Shown: positions 1-9,392, numbered from the stretch's first letter. The stretch is DNA of 64,000 nt from an alpha proteobacterium HIMB5 (GCA_000299095.1 CP003809.1:1174001-1238000), one strand, 5' to 3'. Program-made: numbers and translations. Notes: generated by a model not told the origin, from the sequence alone.

Positions 1-165
1 GTGCCAAACTGCTTTTAAAGCCTCTATGCCATATTCGACAACTAATCTAGATTTCTTGCCCTCTGTTGACGCTATCACTCCCACACCACAAGCATCATGT
101 TCCATTTCTTCTGAGTATACGTGGTTATCTTTTAATAATTTTTTATTTTTGAAAAAATTTTTCAT
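1..165 (-). CDS. gltB: Glutamate synthase large subunit, N-terminal fragment
   Basis: Only the first 55 codons are in the window; the gene runs off its left edge. The large subunit uses glutamine-derived ammonia and 2-oxoglutarate to make glutamate. The visible stretch holds the motif HDACGVGVIAS around residues 23-33. In this family the Cys (residue 26 here) becomes the N-terminal nucleophile of the class II amidotransferase domain after a short propeptide is removed. The ATG shares one base with the gltD stop codon (TAATG), so gltD and gltB are translationally coupled with the small subunit first. The identification rests on the propeptide/CGVG motif and the neighbour, and both agree. Confidence 0.88.
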   Translation of the reverse strand, partial: MKNFFKNKKLLKDNHVYSEEMEHDACGVGVIASTEGKKSRLVVEYGIEALKAVWH

Positions 166-1604
166 TAAGCAACTTTATTATTTTCAATTAGTTTTGATTG
201 TAAAAATTTTTTTATTGATGCGGCCGCATCTCTTCCATCTTTAATTGCCCAAACAACTAGTGATGCACCCCTTACAATATCGCCCGCAGCAAAAACTCCG
301 TCTAAGTTAGTTTCTAAAGTGTCAAAGTCAGCTTTAATAGTTCCCCATTGTGTAACTTTTAAGTTTGGGTTACCAAATAAATTGGGTAGATCTTCTGGAT
401 CAAAACCTAAAGACTTTATAACCATATCTGCATTTATTTCATAATGGGAACCATCTTTAACTTTTGGTTTTCTTCTTCCTGTCTCATCTGGTTCACCTAA
501 TTCTATTTGATCAACTATAATTTTTTCAATTTTATTTTTACCTTTGAATTCTTTAGGTGATGAAAGCCACACAAATTCTACACCTTCTTCTTCTGCGTTA
601 GCTACTTCTCTAGCTGATCCAGGCATATTTTCTTTATCCCTTCGATATAAACATTTTACTGATTTTGCCTTTTGCCTAATTGATGTTCTGACACAGTCCA
701 TTGCTGTATCTCCTCCACCTATAACTACAATATCTTTACCTTCTGCATTTAATATTCCTTTATCAAAAGCTTCTACTTGATCACCTAAACCTTTTTTATT
801 TGATGCTGTTAGAAAATCCATAGCTGGAAAGATATTATCTAAATCGCTACCAGGAATATTTATTTCTCTAGCTTTGTAAACTCCAGTTGCAATTAATAAT
901 GCATCGTGTTTTTTCCTTAATTGATCAAGTGTTAAATCTTTTCCCACTTCAAAATTCAATTCAAAATTTATTCCACTTTCTCTAAGAAGATTAGTTCTTC
1001 TTTCTACAACAAACTTTTCTAATTTAAAATTAGGTATCCCGTAAATTAATAAACCACCCGGTCTATCATATCTATCATACACTGTGATTTGGTATCCATC
1101 TTTTCTTAACTGTTCAGCAGCTGCTAACCCAGCAGGTCCTGCACCAATAATTCCTATGCTTTGTTTTTTTTCGTTTGCTACTTTAATTGGTTTAACCCAA
1201 CCTTGCTCCCAAGCATTATCTGTAATATATTTTTCCATTGAACCAATGGTGACTGTCCCATGACCAGATTGTTCAATTACACAGTTACCTTCACATAACC
1301 TATCCTGAGGGCAAATTCTTCCGCACACTTCTGGCATGTTATTTGTGCTTTGAGATAATTCGTAAGCTTCTTGAAGTCTTCCTTCAGCTGTTAATTTTAA
1401 CCAATCAGGAATATTATTGCTTAAAGGACAATGTACTTGGCAAAAAGGCACCCCACATTGAGAACACCTGCTTGACTGTAATTTTGCTTTATCCGATATA
1501 AATTCATCGTAGATCTCGTTAAAATCATCTTTTCTACTATTTACATCTCTTTTAGGTGGAGTTTGTTGACCTATTTTTACAAATTTTAGCATTTTTTCTG
1601 ACAT
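165..1604 (-). CDS. gltD: Glutamate synthase small subunit (NADPH, beta)
   Basis: Supplies electrons from NADPH through FAD and Fe-S centres to GltB for glutamate synthesis in the cytoplasm. It has about 479 residues, the usual family length. An N-terminal Fe-S domain carries Cys 47, 50, 55, 59 and Cys 94, 98, 104, 108. A Rossmann FAD site (IIGAGPAGLAAAEQL) follows, then a second nucleotide site (VVIGGGDTAMDC). The frame is open for 10 more codons upstream, to 1634. I chose the ATG at 1604 because AAAGG lies just 5 bases ahead and because family members begin near MLKFVKIGQQ. It is the first gene of a gltD-gltB pair; gltB starts inside its stop codon. Regulation is not readable from the short upstream gap. 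Confidence 0.95.
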   Translation of the reverse strand: MSEKMLKFVKIGQQTPPKRDVNSRKDDFNEIYDEFISDKAKLQSSRCSQCGVPFCQVHCPLSNNIPDWLKLTAEGRLQEAYELSQSTNNMPEVCGRICPQDRLCEGNCVIEQSGHGTVTIGSMEKYITDNAWEQGWVKPIKVANEKKQSIGIIGAGPAGLAAAEQLRKDGYQITVYDRYDRPGGLLIYGIPNFKLEKFVVERRTNLLRESGINFELNFEVGKDLTLDQLRKKHDALLIATGVYKAREINIPGSDLDNIFPAMDFLTASNKKGLGDQVEAFDKGILNAEGKDIVVIGGGDTAMDCVRTSIRQKAKSVKCLYRRDKENMPGSAREVANAEEEGVEFVWLSSPKEFKGKNKIEKIIVDQIELGEPDETGRRKPKVKDGSHYEINADMVIKSLGFDPEDLPNLFGNPNLKVTQWGTIKADFDTLETNLDGVFAAGDIVRGASLVVWAIKDGRDAAASIKKFLQSKLIENNKVA

Positions 1605-1788
1605 AAAAACCTTTGAAGTGGGCAACATATACATTGAAAAATCAATATTAAAGTAAAATAAAGGTCAATACTACTGTCTTATATTAATCATTTTTTATTG
1701 AAAAATATAGGAAATTTAAATTTTGCATACCTAATATGCTTAAATTGTATTGTTGTTATTAAATTTTTATAAGGTACGAAAATTTTAA

Positions 1789-2553
1789 ATGTTAGAAAAT
1801 ATAATAGAAATTTTTATTCTATCTCTAATTCAAGGTGTATCAGAATTCCTTCCGATTAGTTCATCTTCACATCTGATAATTATCTCAACTTTGTATGAGT
1901 TTAAATCTAGTTCTCTTCTAATTGATATCAGTCTTCACCTTGGTTCTTTGTTTGCAATATTGTTCTTTTATAAAACTGATATTTTTAATTTTAAATCAAA
2001 TAAAAAATTTATCTCTTTAATTTTTTTTGGTTCAATACCTTTAATCATATTTGGTTTTATTGTTTATATAACAGGTCTTATTGAACTTTTACGAGACGTT
2101 AAGATAATTGCTTGGACAACTATTTCTTTTGGGATTTTATTATATTTTGCAGATAAAAATAAATTAGAATTATCAATGAATAAAGAATTACCAATCAAAT
2201 CGATTTTAATTATAGGTTTGTTTCAAATATTATCATTAATTCCCGGTGTTAGTAGAGCAGGTATAGTTATTACAGGTGCAAGATTTTTAAAATACAACAG
2301 AACTGACTCTGCAAAAATATCTTTTTTATTATCAATACCAGCTTTATGTGGAGCTAGTGTTTTAAGTTTAAACGATATATTAAAACAAAATGTAGAATTT
2401 AATTATTTAGTTATTTTAGCAATAGTCTTATCATTCTTTTTTTCATTCATTACAGTGAAGTTTTTTCTTGAATTTATAAAGAAATTTTCTTTAAATATAT
2501 TTGTTGTTTATAGAATTGCTTTAGGTTTGGTTCTGCTTTTTTTGGTTTATTAA
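1789..2553 (+). CDS. uppP: Undecaprenyl-diphosphate phosphatase
   Basis: An integral inner-membrane enzyme that dephosphorylates undecaprenyl pyrophosphate, recycling the lipid carrier for peptidoglycan and other envelope polymers (BacA/UppP family). Both family signatures are visible: the Glu/Ser-rich motif EFLPISSSSH at residues 19-28, and PGVSRAG at residues 152-158 with its catalytic Arg. The 254-residue protein is almost all hydrophobic helices, close to the family length. It is divergent from gltD across a 184-base gap. Its last 33 bases overlap the 3' end of the convergent EamA permease gene, which is typical packing in this window. Confidence 0.94.
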   Translation: MLENIIEIFILSLIQGVSEFLPISSSSHLIIISTLYEFKSSSLLIDISLHLGSLFAILFFYKTDIFNFKSNKKFISLIFFGSIPLIIFGFIVYITGLIELLRDVKIIAWTTISFGILLYFADKNKLELSMNKELPIKSILIIGLFQILSLIPGVSRAGIVITGARFLKYNRTDSAKISFLLSIPALCGASVLSLNDILKQNVEFNYLVILAIVLSFFFSFITVKFFLEFIKKFSLNIFVVYRIALGLVLLFLVY

Positions 2554-3423
2554 AGGAACAAGTTGTGAAATTAAAACTCCACACAAGATAAATATACAGC
2601 CTAAAATATTATTTATTTCAAGAATTTGACTCAAAATAATCCATGCAGCTATGGTTGCAAAAACTCCTTCTAAAGAAAATATAATTGCTGCAGGTGCTGG
2701 GGAAATATTTTTTTGTGCATAAATTTGCAAAACAAATGCAAAACCACCGGACAATACACCTGCATATAAAATTGGTACTATTTCCTTTAAAATATTTATT
2801 AAGATAAATTCTTCATATATTGAACCAACAACAAAAGATAACAACGCTACAATCAATGTTTGTGCAGCACCTAAAGTTAAAGGTAAATTAAATTTTTTAA
2901 TGAATATATCAGTGTAAATGATATGAAAACTCCAAAATAGCGCTCCTAAAATTACTAAACTATCTCCAAGTCTTACAGTTGCATCAAAAAAATTAGTTAA
3001 CAGATATCCTCCGATTAAACATAAACAAACTGAAGGCCAAACACTCCAATGTATTTTTTTCTTTCTAAATAGGAAAACTATAATCGGAACAAGTGGAACA
3101 TAAAATATTGTAAAGAAAGCTGCATTTGCAACATCTGTGTATAAGAGTGCTACTTGTTGCAAAGCTGAACCAAAAAATAATGAAAACCCAATTATAATAG
3201 TTAGTCTTAGTAGTAATTTTTTATCCTTCTTAAATTCAAAGTTATATTTTTTTGTTTCAAATAGAAAAACCAATGGAAGAATAGCCAGAAAGCCTACAAA
3301 AAACCTTACAGCGTTGAATGTAAACGGACCAATATCGTCCATTCCAGTGTCTTGTGCAATAAATGTTGTTCCCCATATGAAGGTACATAATAAAGCACTC
3401 AATAAAGATATTGATTTAGACAT
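2521..3423 (-). CDS. EamA/DMT-family permease
   Basis: A 300-residue membrane protein of the drug/metabolite transporter superfamily, with about ten hydrophobic helices in two EamA repeats. The N-terminal repeat begins LLSALLCTFIWGTTFIAQ, which contains the family's F-WG-T-F signature. The second begins around residue 150 (LGDSLVILGALFWSFHII). The substrate cannot be read from sequence; relatives export amino acids or other metabolites. The ATG follows the aceF stop codon with no spacer (TAAATG), so it is very probably co-transcribed with aceE-aceF. This might hint at a role tied to central carbon or amino acid overflow, but that is speculation. It overlaps uppP by 33 bases at the 3' end. Confidence 0.85.
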   Translation of the reverse strand: MSKSISLLSALLCTFIWGTTFIAQDTGMDDIGPFTFNAVRFFVGFLAILPLVFLFETKKYNFEFKKDKKLLLRLTIIIGFSLFFGSALQQVALLYTDVANAAFFTIFYVPLVPIIVFLFRKKKIHWSVWPSVCLCLIGGYLLTNFFDATVRLGDSLVILGALFWSFHIIYTDIFIKKFNLPLTLGAAQTLIVALLSFVVGSIYEEFILINILKEIVPILYAGVLSGGFAFVLQIYAQKNISPAPAAIIFSLEGVFATIAAWIILSQILEINNILGCIFILCGVLISQLVPLINQKKQNQT

Positions 3424-4683
3424 TTAAACAGCAAGTTTATACGCAAAATTTTTGCCAAGATTTTCTTTTAAATCATTATTAAATCTTGCTGCTTCAGCAC
3501 CATCAATTATTCTGTGATCATATGATAGTGAAATTGGTAGAATTGTTCTAGTTTCAAACTTTCCATTTATAAATTTCTGCTTCTTTTCTGCTTTACCAAT
3601 CCCTAAAATGGCAACTTCTGGGTAATTAATAATAGGAGTAAAAAATGAACCACCTATACCTCCTAAGCTTGTAATGGTCATAGATCCACCAAATAATTCT
3701 TTTTTATCAATTTTAAGATTTTTACATAATTCACTCAAATTTTTTAGCTCAGCAGCTATATTAGATATACTTTTATTATTTGCATTTCTTAATTTAGGCA
3801 CCATCAAACCATGCTTAGTATCAACAGCAATACCTATATGAAAATATTTTTTTAATGTCATTTTTCCATCTTCAATTTCATCAATTGAAGAATTAAAACT
3901 AGGAAATTTTTTTAATGATGCAGTTAGGGCTTTAACAATAAACGCTAATGGAGTTATCTTTTTTTTTTCTCCAGTATAAATGTCAGTCAATGATGATCGA
4001 AAATTTTCTAGTTCAGTTATGTCAGCTTCATCATGATTTGTTACATGAGGAATATTAGACCAAGAGTTTGAAAGGTAAGTAGATGCTAATTTTTTTACCC
4101 GAGGAATATCTTTTACCTCAATAGACCCAAACTCATCATGTTGAAATTCTAATTCTAATTTTTTATTTTTTTTATCTTCATAATGTAAACTATTATTTCC
4201 TGATGAAATAAAATTCTTTATATCAGTTTCATCTACTCTTCCTTTTAGTTGACTGCCTTTAATTAAATTAATATTAACGCCTAATTCTCTCGCAAACTTT
4301 CGAGTTTTTGGTGATGCTAAAGCAAATCCTCCCTCTGTATTTATTTCTACTACCGAACTTGGTTGTATTTCTTTGATTTGTTTTTGACTTCCTTTTTCCT
4401 CTTTTTTTACTTCAATATTTTTTGATGGTTTTTCATTAGATTTAGTATTTATTTCAATTTGTAAAATATTGTCTCCTTCTGAAACTTTGTCACCAATTTT
4501 TAAATTAAGCTTAATAATTTTACCATCTACCGTGCTAGGAATTTCAACACTAGATTTATCACTTTCAATTGTTATTAGCGGATCATTTTTTTTAACTTCA
4601 TCACCTTCTTTAACTAAAACTTCTATTACCTCCACATCTTTAAAATCTCCTATGTTTGGAACTTTTATTTCAGTTTGTGACAT
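3424..4683 (-). CDS. aceF: Pyruvate dehydrogenase E2, dihydrolipoamide acetyltransferase
   Basis: The core of the pyruvate dehydrogenase complex, moving acetyl groups from lipoyl-lysine to CoA. Domains in order: one lipoyl domain at residues 1-77 with acceptor Lys 43 in the IESDKSSVEIPS context; a charged linker; a peripheral-subunit-binding domain around residues 121-160 (ASPKTRKFARELGV); and the catalytic acyltransferase domain, ending with DHRIIDGAEAARF, whose His and Asp are the family catalytic pair. At 419 residues it is a short, one-lipoyl E2. Its ATG overlaps the aceE stop by one base (TAATG). No E3 (lpd) gene adjoins it; the next gene is a permease. The partner E1 carries its own, nearly identical lipoyl domain. 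Confidence 0.94.
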   Translation of the reverse strand: MSQTEIKVPNIGDFKDVEVIEVLVKEGDEVKKNDPLITIESDKSSVEIPSTVDGKIIKLNLKIGDKVSEGDNILQIEINTKSNEKPSKNIEVKKEEKGSQKQIKEIQPSSVVEINTEGGFALASPKTRKFARELGVNINLIKGSQLKGRVDETDIKNFISSGNNSLHYEDKKNKKLELEFQHDEFGSIEVKDIPRVKKLASTYLSNSWSNIPHVTNHDEADITELENFRSSLTDIYTGEKKKITPLAFIVKALTASLKKFPSFNSSIDEIEDGKMTLKKYFHIGIAVDTKHGLMVPKLRNANNKSISNIAAELKNLSELCKNLKIDKKELFGGSMTITSLGGIGGSFFTPIINYPEVAILGIGKAEKKQKFINGKFETRTILPISLSYDHRIIDGAEAARFNNDLKENLGKNFAYKLAV

Positions 4684-7600
4684 TATAATTTTGTTGGAAT
4701 TTTTTTGTCTGGGTTTATTTTATATTTTTTTATCGCATCCGCTGCATATTTAGATGCAATAAGTTGCTCTTTAGAAAGTACACTTAAACCATATGCAACT
4801 ATATGCTCTTTATCTACCTCAAAAAAGTTTCTTAAATTTTTTCTGGTATCACTTCTTCCAAAACCATCAGTTCCTAATGAATAAAAGCTTTTATTTACAT
4901 AGGGTCTTATTTGATCAGAATTTGCTCTCATATAGTCAGATGCTGCCAAAATAGGTCCTTCAGTCTTTCCAAGACATTTTTCAACATAAGAGATCTTTTG
5001 ATTTTTATCAGGATTAAGCAGATTGTATCTTTCGGTTTCCATTCCATCTCTTCTCAATTCATTAAAACTTGTAACGCTCCAAATTTCACTATCTATTTGA
5101 TACTCTTTTTGAAGAATTTCTGCTCCAGCAATCATTTCTCGCAAAATCGTTCCTGAACCTAAAAATTGAATTTTTGTTTTCTTATGTTTGTTAAATTCTT
5201 TTATTTTATACATACCTTTCAATATTCCCTCCTCACATTCTTTATTTTTAGGAATAGCTGGATGAGGGTAATTTTCATTCATTGTAGTAATGTAATAAAA
5301 AATATTTTCTTTTTTTTCATGCATTCTTCTTAAACCTTCCCGGAAAATTACAGCTAACTCATAATGATATGTGGGATCATAAGAAATACAATTTGGTATA
5401 GTTGATGCCATTAAATGGCTGTGCCCATCTTGGTGTTGTAAACCTTCACCTGCTAGTGTTGTTCTTCCAGCAGTAGCGCCAATTAAGAAACCTCTTGATT
5501 GACTATCAGCGCCAGCCCAAGCTAGATCCCCAATTCTTTGAAACCCAAACATTGAATAAAATAGGTATATAGGAATCATTTCAATATCATGATTTGTGTA
5601 CGAAGTACCTGCTGCAATCCAAGATGACATTGCACCAGCCTCATTAATTCCTTCCTCTAAAACCTGACCACTTTTATCCTCTCTGTAAGAACTTAGTTGA
5701 GCAGCATCTTCTGGTTCATATTTTTGGCCTTCATGTGCATAAATTCCAATTTTTTGAAAAAAACCTTCCATTCCAAAAGTTCTTGCCTCATCAGGAATAA
5801 TTGGAACTAATCTTGGAGCAACATTTTTATCTCTCAATAAACTTGTCAACATTCTAACCAAGGCCATTGTTGTAGACATTTCTTTTTCACCTGTTGATAC
5901 TTTCATATTATCAAAAATATTTTTTGGAGGTGTCTTAATTATTTTTGCATAACTTGTTCTTTCTGGAATATATCCTCCTAATAATTTCCTTCTTTCTTTA
6001 ATGTATTTAATTTCAGGTGAACTTTCTTTAGGTTTATAATATTCAATATTTTTTACTTGTTCATCGGTCAAAGGAACATCAAACCTATCTCTGTAATACA
6101 TTAAGTCATCTATATCTAATTTCTTAGTCTGATGTGTTGTATTTACACTTTCTCCTGTTTTTCCCATTCCATAACCCTTAATAGTTTTTGTAATAATAAC
6201 TGTTGGCTTACCATTACTTTTCATCGCTTTATCGTAAGCTGCATAAACTTTGTGTGGATCGTGACCACCTCTATTCAATCTCCAAATATCTTTATCTGAC
6301 ATACTTGAGACAAGATCTAATGTTTCAGGATACTTGCCAAAAAATTTTTCTCTCACATATGCGCCATCTCTTGCTTTCATTGCCTGATATTCACCATCAA
6401 CTGTTTCATTCATTACTTTTACAAGATGACCAGATTTATCGTTTGCTAATAGTTGATCCCAATATGATCCCCAAATAACTTTAATTACGTTCCAACCAGC
6501 TCCTCTAAAGATACCTTCAAGTTCTTGAATAATTTTTCCATTTCCTCTTACGGGTCCATCTAATCTTTGAAGGTTACAATTTACTACAAAAATTAAATTA
6601 TCTAAATTTTCTCTAGAAGCTAAACCAATTGCACCAAGTGATTCAGGTTCGTCCATTTCTCCATCACCTAAAAAAGCCCAAACTTTTCTTCCTTCATCTT
6701 TGATTAAGCCTCGATTAATCAAATACTTCATAAATCTTGCTTGGTAGATTGCCATCATTGGACCAAGACCCATTGATACAGTAGGGAACTGCCAAAAATT
6801 TGGCATTAACCATGGATGTGGATATGACGATAGTCCGCCAGGTTTAACTTCTTGTCTAAAGGAGTCTAATTGTTTTTCATTCAATCTTCCTTCAAGAAAA
6901 GCTCTGGCATACATGCCAGGTGCACTATGACCTTGAAAGTAAACTAAATCTCCTCCAAATTTATCATTTTTTGCTCTCCAAAAATGATTCATTCCTACAT
7001 CGTAAAGCGTTGCTGCTGATGCAAAAGTTCCTATATGGCCACCAAGTTCTGGGAATTTCTTGTTAGCACGAACAACCATTGCAGCTGCATTCCATCTTAT
7101 GAAAGATCTTATTCTTCTTTCAATATTTTGATCTCCGTTTGATTTTTTTTCCTCGCTAACTGGAATAGTGTTTATATAAGGCGTGTTTTGCGTATATGGA
7201 ATGTTTGCACCCTCCATATATGCTTTGTTGATTAATTCTTTTATAAGATAATGAGCTCTCTGATTGCCCTGTTTTTGTATCACAGCAGTAAGTGATTCTA
7301 TCCAATCTTGTGTTTCTAAAGGATCATTATCGCTCTCATTAACTACTTGAATAATCTCAGATTTTTTATTTTCATGATTATATTGATCAACACTCTCATT
7401 TTGATTTTTTTCTGAGACCTTAATTTCTTTCGAAATTGCATTCTCCGCCTCCTGTATCAAACTTTCTGTGTTTTTAGGTATATCATTTTTTTTAGTATTT
7501 TTGTTTTGAGAATTTACGGTTAACAAGATATCTCCCTTGGATACTTTATCGCCAACTTTAATTTCAATTTTTTCAATTATTCCGGTTAATGTTGATGGTA

Positions 7601-7739
7601 TTTCAACACTGGATTTATCACTTTCAATTGTTACAACAGGATCATTTTCATTAATTTGGTCTCCTTCTTTAACAAGTAATTCAATTACCTCTACATTTTC
7701 AAAATCACCTATATCTGGAACAATTAATTTCTCAGTCAT
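4683..7739 (-). CDS. aceE: Pyruvate dehydrogenase E1 (homodimeric) with fused N-terminal lipoyl domain
   Basis: The thiamine-diphosphate-dependent E1 decarboxylates pyruvate and reductively acetylates lipoyl groups. The 1018-residue protein begins with a complete lipoyl domain (residues 1-77, Lys 42 in IESDKSSVEIPST). A Ser/Asn/Glu-rich linker follows to about residue 140, then a full AceE-type homodimeric E1 from WIESLTAVI onward. The TPP site (GDGEMDEPES) and conserved segments such as GATAGRTTLAGEGLQHQDGHSH are visible. Ordinary AceE is near 890 residues and has no lipoyl domain, so the extra length is the fusion. It is the first gene of the operon aceE-aceF-permease. Most alphaproteobacteria use the two-chain PdhA/PdhB E1, so this type is itself notable. 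Confidence 0.95.
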   Translation of the reverse strand: MTEKLIVPDIGDFENVEVIELLVKEGDQINENDPVVTIESDKSSVEIPSTLTGIIEKIEIKVGDKVSKGDILLTVNSQNKNTKKNDIPKNTESLIQEAENAISKEIKVSEKNQNESVDQYNHENKKSEIIQVVNESDNDPLETQDWIESLTAVIQKQGNQRAHYLIKELINKAYMEGANIPYTQNTPYINTIPVSEEKKSNGDQNIERRIRSFIRWNAAAMVVRANKKFPELGGHIGTFASAATLYDVGMNHFWRAKNDKFGGDLVYFQGHSAPGMYARAFLEGRLNEKQLDSFRQEVKPGGLSSYPHPWLMPNFWQFPTVSMGLGPMMAIYQARFMKYLINRGLIKDEGRKVWAFLGDGEMDEPESLGAIGLASRENLDNLIFVVNCNLQRLDGPVRGNGKIIQELEGIFRGAGWNVIKVIWGSYWDQLLANDKSGHLVKVMNETVDGEYQAMKARDGAYVREKFFGKYPETLDLVSSMSDKDIWRLNRGGHDPHKVYAAYDKAMKSNGKPTVIITKTIKGYGMGKTGESVNTTHQTKKLDIDDLMYYRDRFDVPLTDEQVKNIEYYKPKESSPEIKYIKERRKLLGGYIPERTSYAKIIKTPPKNIFDNMKVSTGEKEMSTTMALVRMLTSLLRDKNVAPRLVPIIPDEARTFGMEGFFQKIGIYAHEGQKYEPEDAAQLSSYREDKSGQVLEEGINEAGAMSSWIAAGTSYTNHDIEMIPIYLFYSMFGFQRIGDLAWAGADSQSRGFLIGATAGRTTLAGEGLQHQDGHSHLMASTIPNCISYDPTYHYELAVIFREGLRRMHEKKENIFYYITTMNENYPHPAIPKNKECEEGILKGMYKIKEFNKHKKTKIQFLGSGTILREMIAGAEILQKEYQIDSEIWSVTSFNELRRDGMETERYNLLNPDKNQKISYVEKCLGKTEGPILAASDYMRANSDQIRPYVNKSFYSLGTDGFGRSDTRKNLRNFFEVDKEHIVAYGLSVLSKEQLIASKYAADAIKKYKINPDKKIPTKL

Positions 7740-7833
7740 TTTTAAAGATTATATACACTGTAATTTTTAATTATGTCTAAATTTAACACAATATGTACAA
7801 TTTTCTGACATTCTTTGTTTTCAAAGTACAATT

Positions 7834-7950
7834 ATGATTAAAAACTTCATAAATAAATTAAGAAAGATAAACAATAACACTTTTGACGCTAAATTTTGGA
7901 TACAAAAAAATTTATTAGAAAAAAAATATAAAACTATAATTTTTAGATAG
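7834..7950 (+). CDS. Possible 38-residue small ORF
   Basis: An ATG-to-TAG frame of 38 codons in the gap between aceE and the thiolase gene, opposite in strand to both. It encodes a Lys/Asn/Ile-rich, basic peptide with an aromatic patch (residues 18-26), no signal peptide and no membrane span. No clear Shine-Dalgarno precedes it; the upstream TCAAAG is weak. It ends 7 bases before the stop codon of the convergent thiolase gene. A 38-codon open frame is not rare by chance in DNA this AT-rich, so the call is weak. I do not recognise it. Confidence 0.15.
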   Translation: MIKNFINKLRKINNNTFDAKFWIQKNLLEKKYKTIIFR

Positions 7951-7957
7951 ATTATAG

Positions 7958-9127
7958 TTATATTCTTTCAATACACATTGCGATTCCCATACCGCCACCA
8001 ATACAAAGAGCGGCACAGCCTTTTTTTACCTTTCTTCGTTTCATTTCATGTAACAAAGTAACTACAATTCTAGCACCTGAAGCGCCAATCGGATGTCCTA
8101 AAGCAATCGCTCCACCATTCACATTTATTTTTTCATAATCTAAATTCAATTCTTTAATAACTGCAATACTTTGAGCTGCAAAAGCTTCATTAATTTCAAA
8201 CAAATCAACTTCATCAATATCCCAATTTGCTTTTTTAACAGCTGATTTAATTGCTTCTATTGGTCCTAAACCCATTAACGATGGCTCAACCCCCACAGAA
8301 CTCCATGAAATTATCTTGCCTAAAATTTCTAAACTTTTTGTTTCTGCAATTTTTTTTGTTGTTAGAATAACACCTGCAGCACCATCATTAATACCGGATG
8401 AGTTACCAGGTGTAACAGTTCCATTTTCTTTAAAAACTGTTTTTAATTTATTTAGATCTTGAATACTTAGATTTATCCTAGGGTGTTCATCTATTTCTAA
8501 AATAATCTTATTTTTTTCATCTGTAATTTTAATTAATTCATTTTTAAATAATTTATTATTAATCGCATTTTTTGCTTTATTTTGAGAATTTAGTGCAAAT
8601 TCATCTTGTTCCTTCCTAGAGATACCATATTTTTGAGAAACATTTTCTGCGGTAACACCCATATGGTAATTATTGAATGCGTCTATCAAACCATCTTTTA
8701 TCATGGTGTCATGCAATTGATTTTCATTAAATTTTTTTTCTTCTCTATAAAAAATTGAATGAGGTGCTTTAGACATATTTTCTTGTCCGCCAGAAATCAC
8801 AACTTTAGAGTCGTTTAACATAATTGATTGATACCCTGATATTATTGCTCTTAATCCAGAACCACATACTTGATTAATGATATGAGCCGGTTTTGAAATT
8901 GGTATACCTGCATTAACTGATGCTTGTCTTGCAGGGTTTTGACCTTGTCCAGCTGTTAAAACTTGCCCCATAATTACTTCATCAATTTCTTCAAATGTTA
9001 AGTTAGATTGATTAATTAAATTTTTAATCACTTCTGTTCCAAGTTTATCTGCACTAAAATTTTTTAATGAACCTTTATACGTTCCAATTGGAGTACGTAA
9101 TGCTTTAACAATTACAATTTCATGCAT
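7958..9127 (-). CDS. Acetyl-CoA C-acetyltransferase (thiolase)
   Basis: A thiolase that condenses two acetyl-CoA to acetoacetyl-CoA or runs in the reverse, degradative direction. The 389-residue protein carries nucleophilic Cys 88 (NQVCGSGLRA), NEAFA, the His motif GHPIGASGARI, and the terminal catalytic Cys in CIGGGMG. All are hallmarks of the biosynthetic-type (PhaA/AtoB) thiolases. The frame is open one codon further to a TTG, but the ATG at 9127 is preferred. It stands alone: no PHB synthase or reductase is nearby, so storage-polymer synthesis is not indicated. Roles in amino-acid or acid catabolism are equally possible. Confidence 0.92.
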   Translation of the reverse strand: MHEIVIVKALRTPIGTYKGSLKNFSADKLGTEVIKNLINQSNLTFEEIDEVIMGQVLTAGQGQNPARQASVNAGIPISKPAHIINQVCGSGLRAIISGYQSIMLNDSKVVISGGQENMSKAPHSIFYREEKKFNENQLHDTMIKDGLIDAFNNYHMGVTAENVSQKYGISRKEQDEFALNSQNKAKNAINNKLFKNELIKITDEKNKIILEIDEHPRINLSIQDLNKLKTVFKENGTVTPGNSSGINDGAAGVILTTKKIAETKSLEILGKIISWSSVGVEPSLMGLGPIEAIKSAVKKANWDIDEVDLFEINEAFAAQSIAVIKELNLDYEKINVNGGAIALGHPIGASGARIVVTLLHEMKRRKVKKGCAALCIGGGMGIAMCIERI

Positions 9128-9208
9128 CAAATTAGACCTATTTTCTAATAGTTTTAATATTAAATTACATTATAAAGTATAAAACTAAATTAAAAAAAGA
9201 ATTTAAAA

Positions 9209-9285
9209 GCGCCTGTAGCTCAATTGGATAGAGCGCTTGGCTACGGACCAGGAGGTTCTGGGTTCGACTCCTAGCAGGCGCACCA
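9209..9285 (+). tRNA. tRNA-Arg (anticodon ACG)
   Basis: A complete cloverleaf: acceptor GCGCCTG pairs with CAGGCGC, discriminator A, and CCA is encoded at 9283-9285. The D arm is GCTC/GAGC, the anticodon stem CTTGG/CCAGG with loop CTACGGA (anticodon ACG), and the T arm contains GTTCGACT. A34 in ACG is normally converted to inosine to read CGU, CGC and CGA. It lies between the thiolase gene (opposite strand) and a small membrane ORF beginning 9 bases later. Confidence 0.97.
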
Positions 9286-9293
9286 TAAAAATT

Positions 9294-9392
9294 ATGTTTG
9301 ATTGGTTATTAAAGTCATCACTACAAAATTCAGTAATATATTTTTTTGTAATCATTTTTTTAATTTTATCATTACTAACTTTTATACTTTAA
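9294..9392 (+). CDS. 32-residue single-span membrane peptide (putative)
   Basis: An ATG-to-TAA frame of 32 codons. It encodes a short amphipathic start (MFDWLLKSSLQNS) and then one unbroken hydrophobic stretch from about residue 14 to the C-terminus (VIYFFVIIFLILSLLTFIL), a classic one-helix micropeptide. It ends four bases before the ATG of the thioesterase gene, so the two could be translated together, and it starts 9 bases after the tRNA-Arg 3' end. I see no strong ribosome-binding site. The hydrophobic composition could also arise from T-rich sequence in this AT-rich genome, so coding status is uncertain. No function is claimed. Confidence 0.35.
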   Translation: MFDWLLKSSLQNSVIYFFVIIFLILSLLTFIL

